A stretch of DNA of 64,000 nt, from NCBI GenBank assembly GCA_028023455.1, contig JAQFVV010006849.1, forward strand, positions 186,001 through 250,000, written 5' to 3'. This document shows positions 25,230 to 38,397 of the stretch, piece after piece (within the stretch, counting starts at the first letter, position 1; the number at the start of each line of letters is the position of its first letter). This stretch comes from Epiperipatus broadwayi (taxonomy: Eukaryota; Onychophora; Udeonychophora; Euonychophora; Peripatidae). The position numbers and the translations under genes were made by a program. The notes beneath the pieces were generated by a model. The model ran no database searches and had not been told where the DNA came from. It saw nothing but the letters and a program-made list of their open reading frames with translations.

Positions 25230-26100
25230 AGGAATGGTATTGGATATCAGGTGTAATGTTAACATAAAATCAAACTGTAGCCTTTTTTCAGATTAATAAA
25301 ACCAATAAACTATAATTATCAATTTTATAATTGATAAAGTAAATACCTGTATATTTTTTTAAAAAATCCATTTTTTATTTTTTAAAAACAATTAAAAAGA
25401 TAAAATCTTTTTTAAACACTTTTATTTAATTTAGAAATTTTGTTTGTCTTGGTTAAATCCTGTAACCAAATTTTAATATAGTTCTATCAGATGAATATCC
25501 TTCAAATTTGATACATGTGTTAGATACTGATGTCAATGCAATATCACACTAGAATATTCTAGTGTTTTCTATCTATCTGTTCAATCTAACAGAGTTTATA
25601 GACAAATTTCAAAACACATGTCAATTTAAGTTTTCATCTGATATGTACTAGATGGTGGTACATTTTTGTAAATTATGTTAAAATTAAATACTCACTAAGA
25701 AGTGTTTAAAGTTTTAATTTTTTCTTAATTATTTAAATAAAATATGCATTTTTTAAAATGTTGCCTTCATAAAAAAAGAAAATTTTCTAAACAATTTTTA
25801 ACATGTGTCAACTTGAAACTTAATGTTACTGCTTGCATTCTTAGTATGTAAATTTCAATATGAATAATTAAAAAAAGATTATGCAAAATATCCTATAATT
25901 AAAAAGTAAAAAAAATAATTTGGATTAATGCATTGAATTTGAAATAAAAGGGGAGAGCGTCTATAAATTAACTATTCCAATCACTATTTTTAAACTATTG
26001 ATTGAATTAAACAATTTATAGATGCCCCATGTTTTTATTTCAAGATACATAATAACCAAAATTATGGTTGAAAAAAAAATTTTTTTTGGACATTATACAA
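25230..26100. repeat. Duplicated spacer, second part, unit B
   Basis: No gene seen. It is collinear with 6031-6965 and with 47040-47720 plus 52218-52500. It contains the empty Penelope target site near 25850. Confidence 0.65.
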
Positions 26101-26460
26101 TATGCCAAACTAACAATATTAGGAAGGACAGGAAAAGGAAGGGGGAAAAAGAAAAAAGTAATCAGCTAACAAATATATGAAGAACACAACAACACAGGCA
26201 CAACAGAACTCCAAATAGAAACAACAAGATAGTCAGAACAACATTATAAACCTATTATATTTGGTTTGATATCATGTACACATTAGAAATAATAAATTAT
26301 TGAAACTAAATATGACCTTTAATATCGTAAATGTAAATGAAATAATGATGCTTATTCAATAATGATAAAGAGAAATATTTAAAATTAATAATTATTTTAT
26401 TGCATAACATAAAAATCAATAACAAGAACAAATAATAATAAAAATTATATAATATATTTC

Positions 26461-27118
26461 AAAGTTGTAAATATTATTTATTAAGCGCATTGTCAGCACG
26501 TAATACTAATATAAAGTTATAACCTTAGCACATGCACCTTGAGTGTTTAATTTATTATATTATAAGAAACCTCTACAAATCTTAAACACAAGATTAGTTC
26601 TTCAAACTATTTTTCTAAATATATAGACAAATCTAAAGCATTTTGATTTGAGAGCGTGAAACATAAATTCTTCACTGATTAAGTCCACTATTTCTGTTAA
26701 ACATTACCGCTCAAGAAATCTTTTGATTTATGACTCGATAGTCAGATCTTAAATTCATAAATATTTTAAATCAATTTAAAGTTGTAAATATTATTTATTA
26801 AGTGCAATGTCAGCATGTAATATTAATATAAGATTATAATCTTAGCATATGCACCTTGAGATTTTGTGAGCGGTAATGTTTAACAGAAATAGTGGACTTA
26901 ATCAGTGAAAAATTTATAGGCTTCATGACAAATCAAAATGCTTTAGATTTGCTTATATATTTAGTAAAATAGGTTGAAGATAAGAGTGGCTGCTCTTATC
27001 TTTATAAAGTCGAATCTTGCATTTAAGATTTGTAGATGTCTCTCTTATAATATAATAAATTAAATACTCAAAGTACATGTGCTAAGGTTAGCCTTATATT
27101 AGTATAATATATTTCAAT
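26461..27118. repeat. Palindromic tandem repeat, ~317-bp unit
   Basis: A segment starting AAAGTTGTAAATATTATTTA occurs at 26461 and again at 26778 in the same orientation; the second copy stops at 26860. From 26861 to about 27118 the sequence is the reverse complement of ~26505-26717, including TGAGCGGTAATG versus CATTACCGCTCA. The layout (tandem, then abruptly inverted) matches the hammerhead array at 37.3-39.3 kb, but I could not find a hammerhead core here. No coding sequence. Confidence 0.7.
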
Positions 27119-27125
27119 AAAATAT

Positions 27126-30100
27126 TAGTATTTCCTAAACTAATTCAAACTTGGGATTTGTCATCTTATATTGTACTGTACTGTGAGAGAATCACATTTA
27201 AAGAAAAACTGATTAATCTTTCTTAAAATAATCCCCAATTTAATATTGCAAGACAGTGACTATTACAATAATAAAAATTAAATGATTTATAAATGTTCTT
27301 AGTTGATTTATTTTACCAACCAATCAATTGTTTATAAATCTTATTTACAAATAAGAGAGATATTCTTCACTCTTTTAAAATAAGTAAGTATAAATCACTG
27401 CTTAGAGGACCTAAATGATAATTTACCATAGTGAGCTCATTTATTTTTGCCTTAAGATCTCTTTCTGAATTCAATTTCAGGCTTTAACTACAATATGAAC
27501 ACAAAGTACAATAAAATCATTAAGCTGCTTATTACATGCTAGATAACAAAAAAAATTAATATTAATCAGTATGAGTGATATATAAAATCTTCCTTACAGA
27601 CTTACATGTCTACATAAGGGTAATTCCACTTAATTTAAGGCCAAATATCAAGAAGTCTTAAGTATTAAAAATATTTGGTAACAACAATTTAATACAAGTT
27701 TAATAACTACTAACATTTGTACAACCTGATCCTAAAATATATTATATTTAATCTCTTTCAATCTTAACCATGGTCATAATAGTAAATAAAATATGACCTT
27801 TACCCAAATACCAAAATATCTCAGAAAATCTTTATTTACATTTGCAAAATATTATAATACCAGCTGCATCCGACCTTGCAAAGGCCTGTGGTATTTTTTC
27901 ATTGGTTGCACTAACAAAAAAAATTTAAGATTTAATATAAATTAAATAAAAGATTTTAAATATGAGAATTGAAAGACCATTATTACAGTGAAATAGAAAA
28001 GTTCTGGTCTTTCAGCCTATCATCATTTTTGTAATAATTGGTTGTTTTAACAATTTTTTTTAAAGATTTAATGTAAAACATACCATTTTAATACTATATA
28101 AATAAATTTCTGACTTTTAATAAAGCTAAATTAGAATTTATTTTTAAATGTGTTATATTTTATAGCTTTACAACTTCAAATATATATTTATAGAAGTGCC
28201 CTCTGAATTAATAATTACTATTTATTAATTGCTAAGTATCTTATTCATCTGAACTATATTAGGAAATTGACAGACTGTGAAAGCATGGAGTATCTTAACA
28301 TCAAATTACAAATTGGCATTTGTGGGCATTTCTGCAGCTGGTTGGACCAAATACAAAAACACTGATCATTTGTTGTTTTTTATTAAATATAATATTTGTA
28401 AATATTTTTTAATTGGTTGCTTTAGCAATTATTTTGTTTATTATTAAACATTGCTAATTTATAGAAGTTCATTAACATTGTTAAGTATGCCATTCATCTG
28501 AACAATATTAGAGGATTAACAGACCATGAAAGCATGGAGAGCCTTAGAATTATGAATCAGTTATTTCTGCAGCTGGATGGGAACCGTTACTACAAAATAT
28601 ATACTATATCTCTGAAGTTAAGAGCATTAATACTGATTATTTCCCAGCATTTTTTATTTAATAGTGGAACTACTTTCTTCGCATAACTGTAGTAGTTGTG
28701 AAATTATTGGACAAACATTCATTCACCAATCAAAAAACAGAGAAAATAGATTTTATATATAAGATGACTTAACTAATAAAATAGACAATATATCAAATAA
28801 GGCACCAAAATTTGTATCCACAACATGTTTTGGAGAAAGCAAAGTGGGTTTTTTTTCTTAAAAAATGTTGTAATGACACAAAAGTTACATATCCTCTAGC
28901 TGGTGACATATATGTTGTTTGAAAAACATCACATTAGTATAAATAGAATGGAAAAAACTAGATATTCTTATTGCTATCATTCTAATTCTAGCTCAGTTAA
29001 TTCTATATTGTTTTACATTAGAGTGCAGTGCACTATTGAAGCCATGTTGCCATGAACAATCCTGAAGAGAAAAAAAACTTTGATTAAAACTCTTATTCCA
29101 CTATAAGCTGCATTTTACTAAGTATTTTTCAATAATCCACTTACAACAGTTAGTAGGAAGAGTTTATTTAGAAGAAATCCATTTACTAAGTGCCTAGATA
29201 ATGAAAAACTACACCCATCAAAACATGCCTAGAAATGCAGTTGAATCCAGCATTTAGTGCTAAAGTTTGAAAAACCAGCGTGTGCAACAGAAGAAATGGA
29301 TAGTGCCTTATAAATTACTCAAGACCTCCAGATAATATACTTCATAGAATGTCACCAGTAATGCTTTACTTATTTTCTCTAATATCGCCAGTGTTCATGG
29401 AAAAGGTCATCGGAAAAACTAAGAAAGACAATAGTAAAATATTAAAAAAATGGTGTCTGAAATAAACCATTGTTGATGACTGAATCAATATTTAATCTGG
29501 TATGAATTTATCATTATAAATGCTATAAGGCATTAAACTTGAACCATAGCTTAAATCCAAAATATTTTGTTACTATATTTTTATGTTTGGGTTGATAAAT
29601 TGTTTAAAAAATTTTTTTTATTAATCTATTTAATTTGTAATTCAATCCAAAATGTATCCTTGTACACACATATGCTACTTAATATCTACAGGTGTGAGAA
29701 ATCACGCAATCCACTGAAGTACTTGCTGGATGGCAATAATAATTGATGGTCATTTTTTTAAAAGCTTTCCAAGAGTAAACTTTCTTTTTTTAGAAGTTTT
29801 GGCACCTTTGAGTTCTCTTTTTATTAAAACTGAAAAACAAATAAAATATTTTGGGAAGTACTTGAACTTTTAAACTATAGATCATCATCACAGTGGTTAA
29901 TATTATTATATATTTGAATTAAAATTTTTTGTTTGAATTTTATTAATCATTCAATTTATAATCTATTTGAATCAAATTTATGGTACACATCTTGAAGATC
30001 TCATTATATGTGTGTATATCTTCCATTGAATATAGTTGGTATCCAGGTTCAAACTCATCTTCCATCTACCTATTCCAATATTTACTGTTACAGTATATAT

Positions 30101-30884
30101 ATATAGTCATATAAAATTAACAGTATATCAGTCACAGCTTAATAAATAACTTAGGATATCTAATATCAATTGTTAAAGCAACTACTATAAATAAAAGTTG
30201 AATTCCACTTTTTATTCTGCTTTAACATAAATAGACAGAGTAATAACACTTGACTATCTGACTATAAAGACAAAAATAAGCTTCTATATGGATTAAAGAT
30301 CACAATCTGTTATAGTCAAGTATTATCAATATTTGTTTATTTAGATATCGCTTTGGCTGTTATTGTGTGAATTCTGTTTGGAAACTAATTAGCTATTAGG
30401 CAATTTATGACTTATTATAGTCATATGGACTGCAGAAAAGTCTTTTCTGTTAAATGAAAGGAGACTTTTTGATTGCTTTTTGGGGACTTAAAAAACAGAG
30501 TAGACAAATTTTTAATGTATACTCCATACATTCTTGTCATTGCAGCTATTATTACTCTAGGATTATTCATATAGTATAAAAACATGGATAGGCTGCTTAC
30601 TAACATGGGGAGTTTATTAGATTTTTAGCACTGAATTTAAGATAAAGAAATACTAGGATCTGATAGATTTTCACTGAAATAGCAGTTGAGTTTTCTTGAA
30701 GACACAATGAATTTTGTGTATAAATGAACTTTTTAAACAGATATTTTTCTAACATGACAGATAAAACTAAATTATGGTCTTTATTCCCAGAAGGCTGTAA
30801 AGTTGTCATCCAAGGCAGTAATAGGAGCGAAAAGCAGAGAGTTGTATATATCTAGACTGCCATTTGATGACCTCTTTTTACTTA
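27126..30884. other. Unit B-specific AT-rich region, no intact gene
   Basis: Not matched in units A or C. It contains weak direct repeats at about 28215-28345 and 28465-28580 (shared ATTCATCTGAAC..ATATTAG and GAAAGCATGGAG). A ~20-bp GC-richer motif near 27865-27895 recurs inverted near 15035 (GCAGGCCTTTGC / GCAAAGGCCTGT). No ORF with recognisable domains was seen. Confidence 0.4.
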
Positions 30885-30980
30885 GGTATTTACAGCTTAA
30901 GATCATTTTCAATTGAAGGAAGATTGTAAGAATTGAAAGAACTGCATAATATTAAATGGGACATTGTTAAATTTTGAGAA

Positions 30981-31201
30981 GTATATTTTTATTTTCTCCA
31001 TTTACTTTCTTTGCATTTCTTCATATATATTGCTTAAAATAACTCCATATAGACTTTAATACAAAAAAATTTTTCAATGATTCCTTTATTTTCCTGATGA
31101 CGACTGGACAGTCAAAACTGTCAGGAAAATAAAGGAATCATTTTAAAAAAAAAATTTTGCATTAAAGTGTATATGATGGGAGTTATTGTAAGCAATATAT
31201 A
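30981..31201 (+). mobile_element. Hairpin insertion with hammerhead-like core (family 4)
   Basis: A 221-bp insertion in LINE copy B flanked by the 13-bp repeat TAAATTTTGAGAA (30968-30980 and 31202-31214); LINE copy A shows the uninterrupted site near 10890. The right ~180 bp fold into one long hairpin: arm 31022-31095 is the near reverse complement of arm ~31123-31200. The hammerhead-like core sits at its tip. No coding capacity. Confidence 0.7.
31079..31139 (+). ncRNA. Hammerhead-like motif at hairpin tip (family 4)
   Basis: Plus strand: GATTCCTTTATTTTC, CTGATGA, C, GACTG-GA-CAGTC (perfect 5-bp stem II), AAAA (GAAA with G12 to A), CTGTC, A, GGAAAATAAAGGAATC. Stem I has about 15 bp with one bulged A. 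Stem III is A-U and C-G with a one-base loop. The G12-to-A change in the core probably abolishes cleavage of this copy. Alternatively the whole is a simple inverted repeat, but the coincidence of CTGATGA, stem II and A-C..G-T-C argues otherwise. Confidence 0.5.
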
Positions 31202-33715
31202 TAAATTTTGAGAAATTAGAAGATAAAAAAGGCGATTAATTAAGAAAACAAAAATGTATTATATTACTAAAATGAAAATATTTAAAGCTCAATTGGTGTA
31301 TTGTTCATTATAAATAGTTTTAAAATGCCATAGTGAAGACAATTGCAAAATTAGTTATTCAACTTAATGAAAGATACCAAATGTAGATAATTCATATTTA
31401 TCCATCAACAAGTTCTCATTGTGATGAAATGGTAGAGAAATGTTCATATGGATGTTCAAAAGGCCTTTCATCAGATCAAAGAACATTATTAAATAATCAT
31501 GCAAGATTTTAATGCTAGAATTTGGTAAACAATTGAAAGATGAAAATGCTGTGGATAAATTTGGTTATGATGATAAAAATAAGAGAGGACAGATTTGTAA
31601 AATTTATAGCAAAAAAATTATATTATGAATTTTATCTTTAAAAAAAATACTAAATGAAAATGGACATGGAAACATCCAAATGAAGGTCCAGCAAAATTGG
31701 ATTATATTTTGATTTTCAGAAAATAGATATTTCAAGATTAATAAATTGACATGAAGTGATTGTCTCTTAGTAAGACATATGTAAATGCAATACTAGACAG
31801 ACAGAGATTATTTAGAAAAATAATATTCACAGTGACATTCCTAATCTTCAAAAACTTTTCAAGAAATTTAATTAAATCAGAACTTACAAATAGATTTAAA
31901 ATATTGGATTTTGAAGATAATTTATATTTGAATGAAATTCAACAGAAAAATAACTGATTCACTATTAAAACTGCAACAAAGGTTTTTGGGAGACAAAGAG
32001 CAACTGATTAATAAAATTTCTACTAAGACAAGTAAATATATGAAGAAAGGAAGGAATTTGAAAATATATAAACATGACTCTTTAATACAAACTTAATATC
32101 CAGAATTTTTTAAATTGTACAAAGAAATAATATAAGAAATTATATTGTGAATTTGTCTGGAGAGTAAAAATATCAAAAATATAATTCATCTTGGTATTGG
32201 TAGAAAACTTGTTTCTTAAAGGTTAGATTATTACAAAATAGAGATGACATTACAAATTATATGGAAATCTATAAAGATTTATATATCAATAAAGAGTAAA
32301 AAAAGTCCCCATACAATTACATTTTATTGACCATAATTTTAAATGAAGAAATGAGACATTCAATTAAATCTACAAAGAAAAAAAAAGTTCAGGTTATGAG
32401 GGAATTATAGACAATATCTTAAAAAAGGCAGCTAAAAAAATGGAAAATATGTTGGCAAAATTATATATTCAAATGTCTAAATAAGAAAGATATACCAAAT
32501 GATTGGAAGAAAGGAGTAATAATATTAATATTTAAAAAATGTGACAAAGAAATTATTAGATATTACAGACCTATCGGTCTTTTATCAGTTCTATATAAAA
32601 TATTGGATTTTAATCAATCTCTAAAAAAAGCAATATTTAAAATCTAGTTTTGGCACAGTCAATCATATCAAAATATTTAAAGAAGTTATGGGAAGGCCAA
32701 TGCTTTGAATTTGTTGATTATAAAAAGTCATTTGACTATATGAACATTTCTTCAATGATTAAAGTATTGGATCATCGTGGGATATTGTCATTTTCTGAAG
32801 AATATTTATCAAAATGCAACAGTAATGATTAGATTACATAGAGATACTAGGAATATTAACATTGAGAAGAGTATGTGAAATGGTGAGTGAATATTGACAA
32901 AAATTTTGCAGTACTGTTGTAAGAAGTATTTTGTAGATTAAAATGAAAATTAAAAATAAATGGAGATAATTTAAGGCACCTAGATTTTGCAGATGATGTA
33001 ATTGTTTTTAAAAATAATATGTCAGAGCTTTAAGAAATGTTGCAAAAGATATCAGGTAAAAATAAAAAATTAGAACTAAAGTTAAATGCTAAAAAAAGTA
33101 AAATAATTTTTAATGGATTTTCTTGAAAGAAAAAATAAAGATTGATAATGTTCAATTAGAAAAAGCTAACAACTACAAATATTTTGATCAAATTATTAAT
33201 AAAGATAGAAACATAATGGCTGAAATTAATTACAAAATTAAACATGGATGGAATGTTTTTGTTAGAAATAACAATATTAAAATATGTCCGCATGTTTGAA
33301 AAGAAAATTTTTATTACGTTTTACCAATTGTTATGTATGGATCTGAGACATGAGCATTTAATTAAAAAGCAATACATAGATCTAAGACCACTAAACAAAA
33401 TATAGAGATATATGGTAGGAGTAACAATAACTGAAAATATATGAAAGAGATTAAACAGTTATTAATGACATCATTGAAAGAATTAAGAAGCTGAAGTGAA
33501 GCTGGGCTGGAAATATTTTTAGATGAGATATAAGTACATGGAAAGTTGAAATCTTAAACTGAATTTTAATAGATTGTAAAAGACTTTGAAAGGGAACTAA
33601 TGTGAGATGAAAATAAACTAAAGAAGTGTGCTGGCGTAATGCAGGGAAAAGATGCAAGGGATCAAAAAAGCTGGATTAAACTTGCCGAGACTTTAATCCT
33701 GCAATAAATCAATGT

Positions 33716-34460
33716 TTGAAAATGATGATAGTCATATGAATATAACAAACAGATACAAATAATATAGTCATTTTAACAATCTTGTAAGTAACATATGGGT
33801 TATCAAATTGATAATGCTAATAATATAAACATATTCATAAAATAACCAATGTTGAAAATATGCAAATCCAAATTCACAAGCCAGGTTTTCAAAAAATCTT
33901 TTAAAAGAATTTACAAATGATGTTCACCTTTTTTTATATCAATGCCATTTTTTTTAATCTGATAGATTGATATTGATTTAAGAAAATATGTGAATTATTT
34001 TCAATTCATTTAAATGATTCTTTAGAGATTTGACTTGTAAATTATCATAGTAATGTTTTAGACTTGGTTATTTTATTGAAAAAGTTTAGATTATTAGCTG
34101 TGCTTATTTGATAAACTGAATATTATTTGTGGACCTGTTAAAATAATTAGAATTTCATCTAAATTAATATTTGAAAATTGTAAATTAGTTTAATATGAAA
34201 ACCAAAAATCATCTTTAATGAAAAAATTTCAGCCTTTTTGAGAGTCAACGCTTGGTTTATTATATAACAAACTAAAGGTTTGATAATAAAGATACGTTAT
34301 CTGGCAAACAGATTGGCATTGATGTAAAAAAAAAGGTAGGCACTATTTGTATGTTAATTTAAGTGATTCTTTGGGGATCTGGATTGTGAATTATCAAAGT
34401 AATAATTTTAGACTTGGATATTCTATGCATAGGTTTATGTATACACACACACACATATAT
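33716..34460. repeat. LINE trailer and downstream spacer, unit B
   Basis: No gene seen. It is collinear with 13880-14580 and ends in an (AC)n(AT)n microsatellite at about 34440-34465. Confidence 0.6.
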
Positions 34461-34465
34461 ATATA

Positions 34466-34620
34466 TGAGAGGTACCAAAAATAACTGGAATCATTCTCTG
34501 GTTTGTGCCTGTTGTATATACTTCTACTGTCACATACTTTTCACAGGAATCCTTCTATATCAATCTGCCAAATGATGTCATCATGTGAAAATGTGGAGCC
34601 AAGTAACACATTTGTATATT
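34466..34620. other. Possible mariner-type terminal fragment
   Basis: Starts GAGGTACCAAAAATAACTGGAA right after a TA-rich run, which recalls the termini of mariner-like elements. The ~155 bp is absent from unit A. No second terminus or transposase was found, so the call is weak. Confidence 0.25.
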
Positions 34621-37278
34621 AATTTTGTAAAAAAAAAAAAATACAATTCAAGTAATTAGAATGATGGTTAAACATGATGTTAGAATAATATACATTTTTT
34701 TGATGATTTTAGAATATTAAATTTTACAATAAGATATTTATAGCCCAAGAATTTATTATGAGTCTACCAAATAATAATTTTCATACAATACCGCAAACTA
34801 TACCATCCTGTTACTTCTTCACTCCCTTGAATGTGTTAAATTTAATTGATTTCTTCGACTTCTTTCTTCCATATTTTATGCATTACCTAAATTATCCTTC
34901 CCCAAACTATGTGTTCCATAGAAGGTCAATAAGTGTTCACGACATTAAAGGAATTTGTAATTTAAAGACCCAAATACACCCAAGTCATTAAAAGCATTGT
35001 TATTTATTGTTTTTTATTATTGTTTATTATTTTCAAGAGTTCTGTTTGTATAACTAAAATTTTGGAATAAATGTTTATTTTGTTTTTTAATTTTTATACT
35101 TATTTACAGTATTTGTTATTAAAACTGAAAAATCCAAATCTATCTTTCTATTACAAAAACCAAAGCTTTCCATTACATTTTTAGGATTTTTAAAATATTA
35201 CACAGGAAAATACTGATCTAAATAACATAAAGAACTTATTAAAGGTTATGATGAAGTTGTAGATATTAAGATATTGGAATAAACTGCACTCAAATAAGAA
35301 ATGTAACCAATAATCAACTATTATAACTTGGCCATAGACTAAGTTTTTTTCATCAGCTTTTAATCTTAATTTCTATATTTTTAATTATATGCCCAATTCA
35401 GTTTTTCTATTTTCTGAATAATCTTTTATCTATTTATTCATTTTAACATTAAACTGATAATCTTTCCATCCATTTCTTCTTTTACATTTTCCTCCAAGCC
35501 ACATGTCTAAACCTTTAAATCTTTTCCAAATTATCTTCATCTCTGCATTAATAAACCAACTGCTGCTATTTTTATCATTCTAATATCAGCAAATGATTCT
35601 GTTTGGAAAAGTAGTTTCTATAATTCTCAAATGCAGAAAAATCATTATTTGACAAAAATGTTTTCTGATACAAAAATTCAAATGGTTTAAATAATAATCA
35701 TAATAGATATTCAGATTCTATAAATGTTCTATACAGGATTGAATTCTTTCCCATACATTATTTAATACATTCATCAGTGCTTTTTTAGAAACAGAAAATT
35801 CATTTATGCTGCAATTTTAATTATTTTTATCCAAGTGTGGTGTTTTATTTTTTATCACAAGACAATATTAAAATCAACTTTTTACATACAAAAGTAAGCA
35901 TCTCACTTTCCGAGTATAACTTTGTGCAATTATAGACTGTAACATAATCATACTTGATGCTACTATATAATCTTGGACTGTAGTCTTATTACTGTAGTAA
36001 ATTACAAGTTCTATTTAAAGTAATGTATAGAAACAGTACTCCTGAAAAGTTAATGGTCATATTTAAGGATATTATTCATTCTAATAACAATTTTCTTAAT
36101 ACCAGTATATTCTATTAATCACTATTATACTTCTTTTTAGAGAAAAAATGATGATTGCCAAGAAAAATATTACTAGAAACTCAAATCGAATTTTTTACAT
36201 GGCTTCCCATTTTTTCATACATTACTTCATTAGACATCACATATCAAGTTATCTCTAGACAATTTTCTGTATGTTCAAACAAAATCCCTTCAAACAGCTA
36301 AAAAATGATAGCATAGAGAAGTGTAAAAAAAAAAAAAAAAAGATCTTTCTAAACATTATTAAAATTTCATCATTAGATTCAATATCAGACATGGCTGATA
36401 TGAATATGTGATTCAAAATATGATGTAACATATGAGCTACAAATCACTGGTGAATGTCTTCTATATATTTTTTAATGGTTAACTGTCTTAAAAAATCTAT
36501 ATATTTAAATAGATAACATATTATTTATACAACAAAAGAAAGTGCTTTCTATCATTGATACTTTATGAAATAGAGGCTTAAACATATGAGCAAAAGTGTA
36601 TTATCTCATTAACATGTAAGAAGTGAATAAGATCAATAATGTTGTGTATATGAAATTGGAAGAGAGATGTTGAAAAATGCTTATTTAGAAACCATAATTT
36701 GATTAATTTCATTCAAACTCAATAAACTATTCATTCTTATTATTATGTCTTGGAAGACAAATCATAGACTCAGTGCTGGAAGACGTGTTATATCACTCAC
36801 CTACCAGTTAAAAAATGACATTGTTTAATTTATGAAAGAGGTGACTTTACTGCATAAGATTTGGCTTAATGTCTTTCTTCCATCTAGCATTTTAGTAGTG
36901 TAAATTTTCATTTTTCTGCTTATAGTTTGCAGAATCTTGAAAAAACAACTTTGCATGCTATGCATGAATGTTTTATAACCGATGATACATAATTTTGCAT
37001 AGATTTTATCACCAACAAAACATGATGGTTCACTATAAGTTATATGGATGTTTTTTTATAATGAGGAAGAAAAAATACCCAATAAGATAGAGTTTTTTAC
37101 AATAAATGTAATGGATTTAGGTATACATAATTTCAAATTTTATACATTTTTTAATAATTGTGCAAAACTATTTTTTATTTTAAAAATCACTTCTATTAGT
37201 TTTTAAATATTAGTTTTAAAAAAAAAGAAGCCAAATAATAACAGAAACAATATATATTTACTTCCAACACAGTATATA
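34621..37278. repeat. Duplicated spacer, fourth part, unit B
   Basis: No gene seen. It is collinear with 16491-18665 and 19200-19290 of unit A. Confidence 0.65.
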
Positions 37279-37458
37279 ATATATCTATATTACAAAAAAA
37301 TCAAGTCAGATGTCACGTGACTTAATTATAAGCTTGTATTTACAAATGTTAAATTGATAAAAAATCAAGTCATATGACCTAATTTTAATAAAGCTCCTAT
37401 TTACAAATGTTATATATAGAGTAAGTTAAAAACAAACTCTTATGAAGCTTCAAAAATA

Positions 37459-37513
37459 CCCTCAACCTCAGACCGCGGTTTCTGCCTCTAGCGTCATCAG
37501 TGAGGTGCTAGGG
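37459..37513 (-). ncRNA. Type I hammerhead ribozyme (family 1), unit 1
   Basis: Minus strand: CCCTAGCACCTCA, CTGATGA, CGCTAGAGGCA, GAAA, CCGCGGTC, TGAGGTTGAGGG. Stem I is ACCTCA/TGAGGT plus CCCT/AGGG around an AGC/TG internal loop. Stem II is GC/GC with a TAGAG loop below a C-A mismatch at 10.1/11.1. Stem III is A-U, C-G, C-G. The predicted cut is after GTC. All core residues (CUGAUGA, GAAA, A15.1-U16.1, C17) are present. Confidence 0.8.
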
Positions 37514-37827
37514 CTTAAAAATACTAGAACTAGTCCAGCATTTTATCAATGCCTAACTATTGAGAAGAAAATCTGAAACTTTCAGACATTTAAATGTCCA
37601 AAAATCCAGCTATCTAACTCAAATAGCCGTATGGGACTGAACTAAGTTCAGATACACCATATATTAATAGCTCTAGCAATATAAAATCGCCAAAGCATTA
37701 ATAGTAAAAAACTAAAATTAAATTGATAAAAAATCAAGTCATATGACCTAATTTTAATAAAGCTCCTATTTACAAATGTTATATATAGAGTAAGTTAAAA
37801 ACAGACTCTTATGAAGCTTCAAAAATA

Positions 37828-37882
37828 CCCTCAACCTCAGACCGCGGTTTCTGCCTCTAGCGTCATCAGTGAGGTGCTAGGG
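37828..37882 (-). ncRNA. Type I hammerhead ribozyme (family 1), unit 2
   Basis: Identical in sequence to the copy at 37459, 369 bp downstream, in the same orientation. Confidence 0.8.
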
Positions 37883-38196
37883 CTTAAAAATACTAGAACT
37901 AGTCCAGCATTTTATCAATGCCTAACTATTGAGAAAAAAATCTGAAACTTTCAGACATTTAAATGTCCAAAAATCCAGATATCTAACTCAAATAGCCGTA
38001 TGGGACTGAACTAAGTTCAGATACACCATATATTAATAGCTCTAGCAATATAAAATCGCCAAAGCATTAATAGCAAAAAACTAAAATTAAATTGATAAAA
38101 AATCAAGTCATATGACCTAATTTTAATAAAGCTCCTATTTACAAATGTTATATATAGAGTAAGTTAAAAACAAACTCTTATGAAGCTTCAAAAATA

Positions 38197-38208
38197 CCCT
38201 CAACCTCA
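38197..38208 (-). ncRNA. Half hammerhead ending at the predicted cleavage site
   Basis: Only the 3' strand of stem I (TGAGGTTGAGGG on the minus strand) is present. It ends at 38208, where the ribozyme would cut after GTC, and is joined directly to an inverted copy that begins inside the unit. One base (A at 38208) is shared by both partners, so the boundary is exact to within one base. Confidence 0.7.
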
Positions 38209-38342
38209 ACTTAGTTCAGTCCCATACGGCTATTTGAGTTAGATAGCTGGATTTTTGGACATTTAAATGTCTGAAAGTTTCAGATTTTCTTCTCAATAGT
38301 TAGGCATTGATAAAATGCTGGACTAGTTCTAGTATTTTTAAG

Positions 38343-38397
38343 CCCTAGCACCTCACTGATGACGCTAGAGGCAGAAACCGCGGTCTGAGGTTGAGGG
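38343..38397 (+). ncRNA. Type I hammerhead ribozyme (family 1), unit 4
   Basis: Same 55-nt sequence as at 37459 but on the plus strand, in the inverted half of the array. Confidence 0.8.

Larger units (their letters stand above)
30885..33715 (+). pseudogene. RTE-like LINE, copy B
   Basis: Decayed non-LTR retrotransposon paralogous to copies at 10.8 and 59.6 kb. The endonuclease region is 31.3-31.75 kb. The reverse transcriptase is readable at 32650-32832 (F-V-D-Y-K-K-S-F-D-Y, motif A). Near 32990 it shows F-A-D-D-V-I-V-F (motif C with both aspartates kept), followed by L-N-A-K-K-S-K-I-I-F-N. The tail at 33.45-33.7 kb shows the W-A-G / K-R-L-x-R-x-x-x-R remnants. Multiple stops and indels make it inactive. 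A 221-bp hairpin element (30981-31201) interrupts its 5' part with a 13-bp TSD. Retention at the same unit position in A, B and C shows it predates the duplications. Confidence 0.8.

Noticed and set aside
29000-29450. Possible decayed coding exon or transposase
   Set aside because: Short readable stretches in several frames but no motif order that supports any family.
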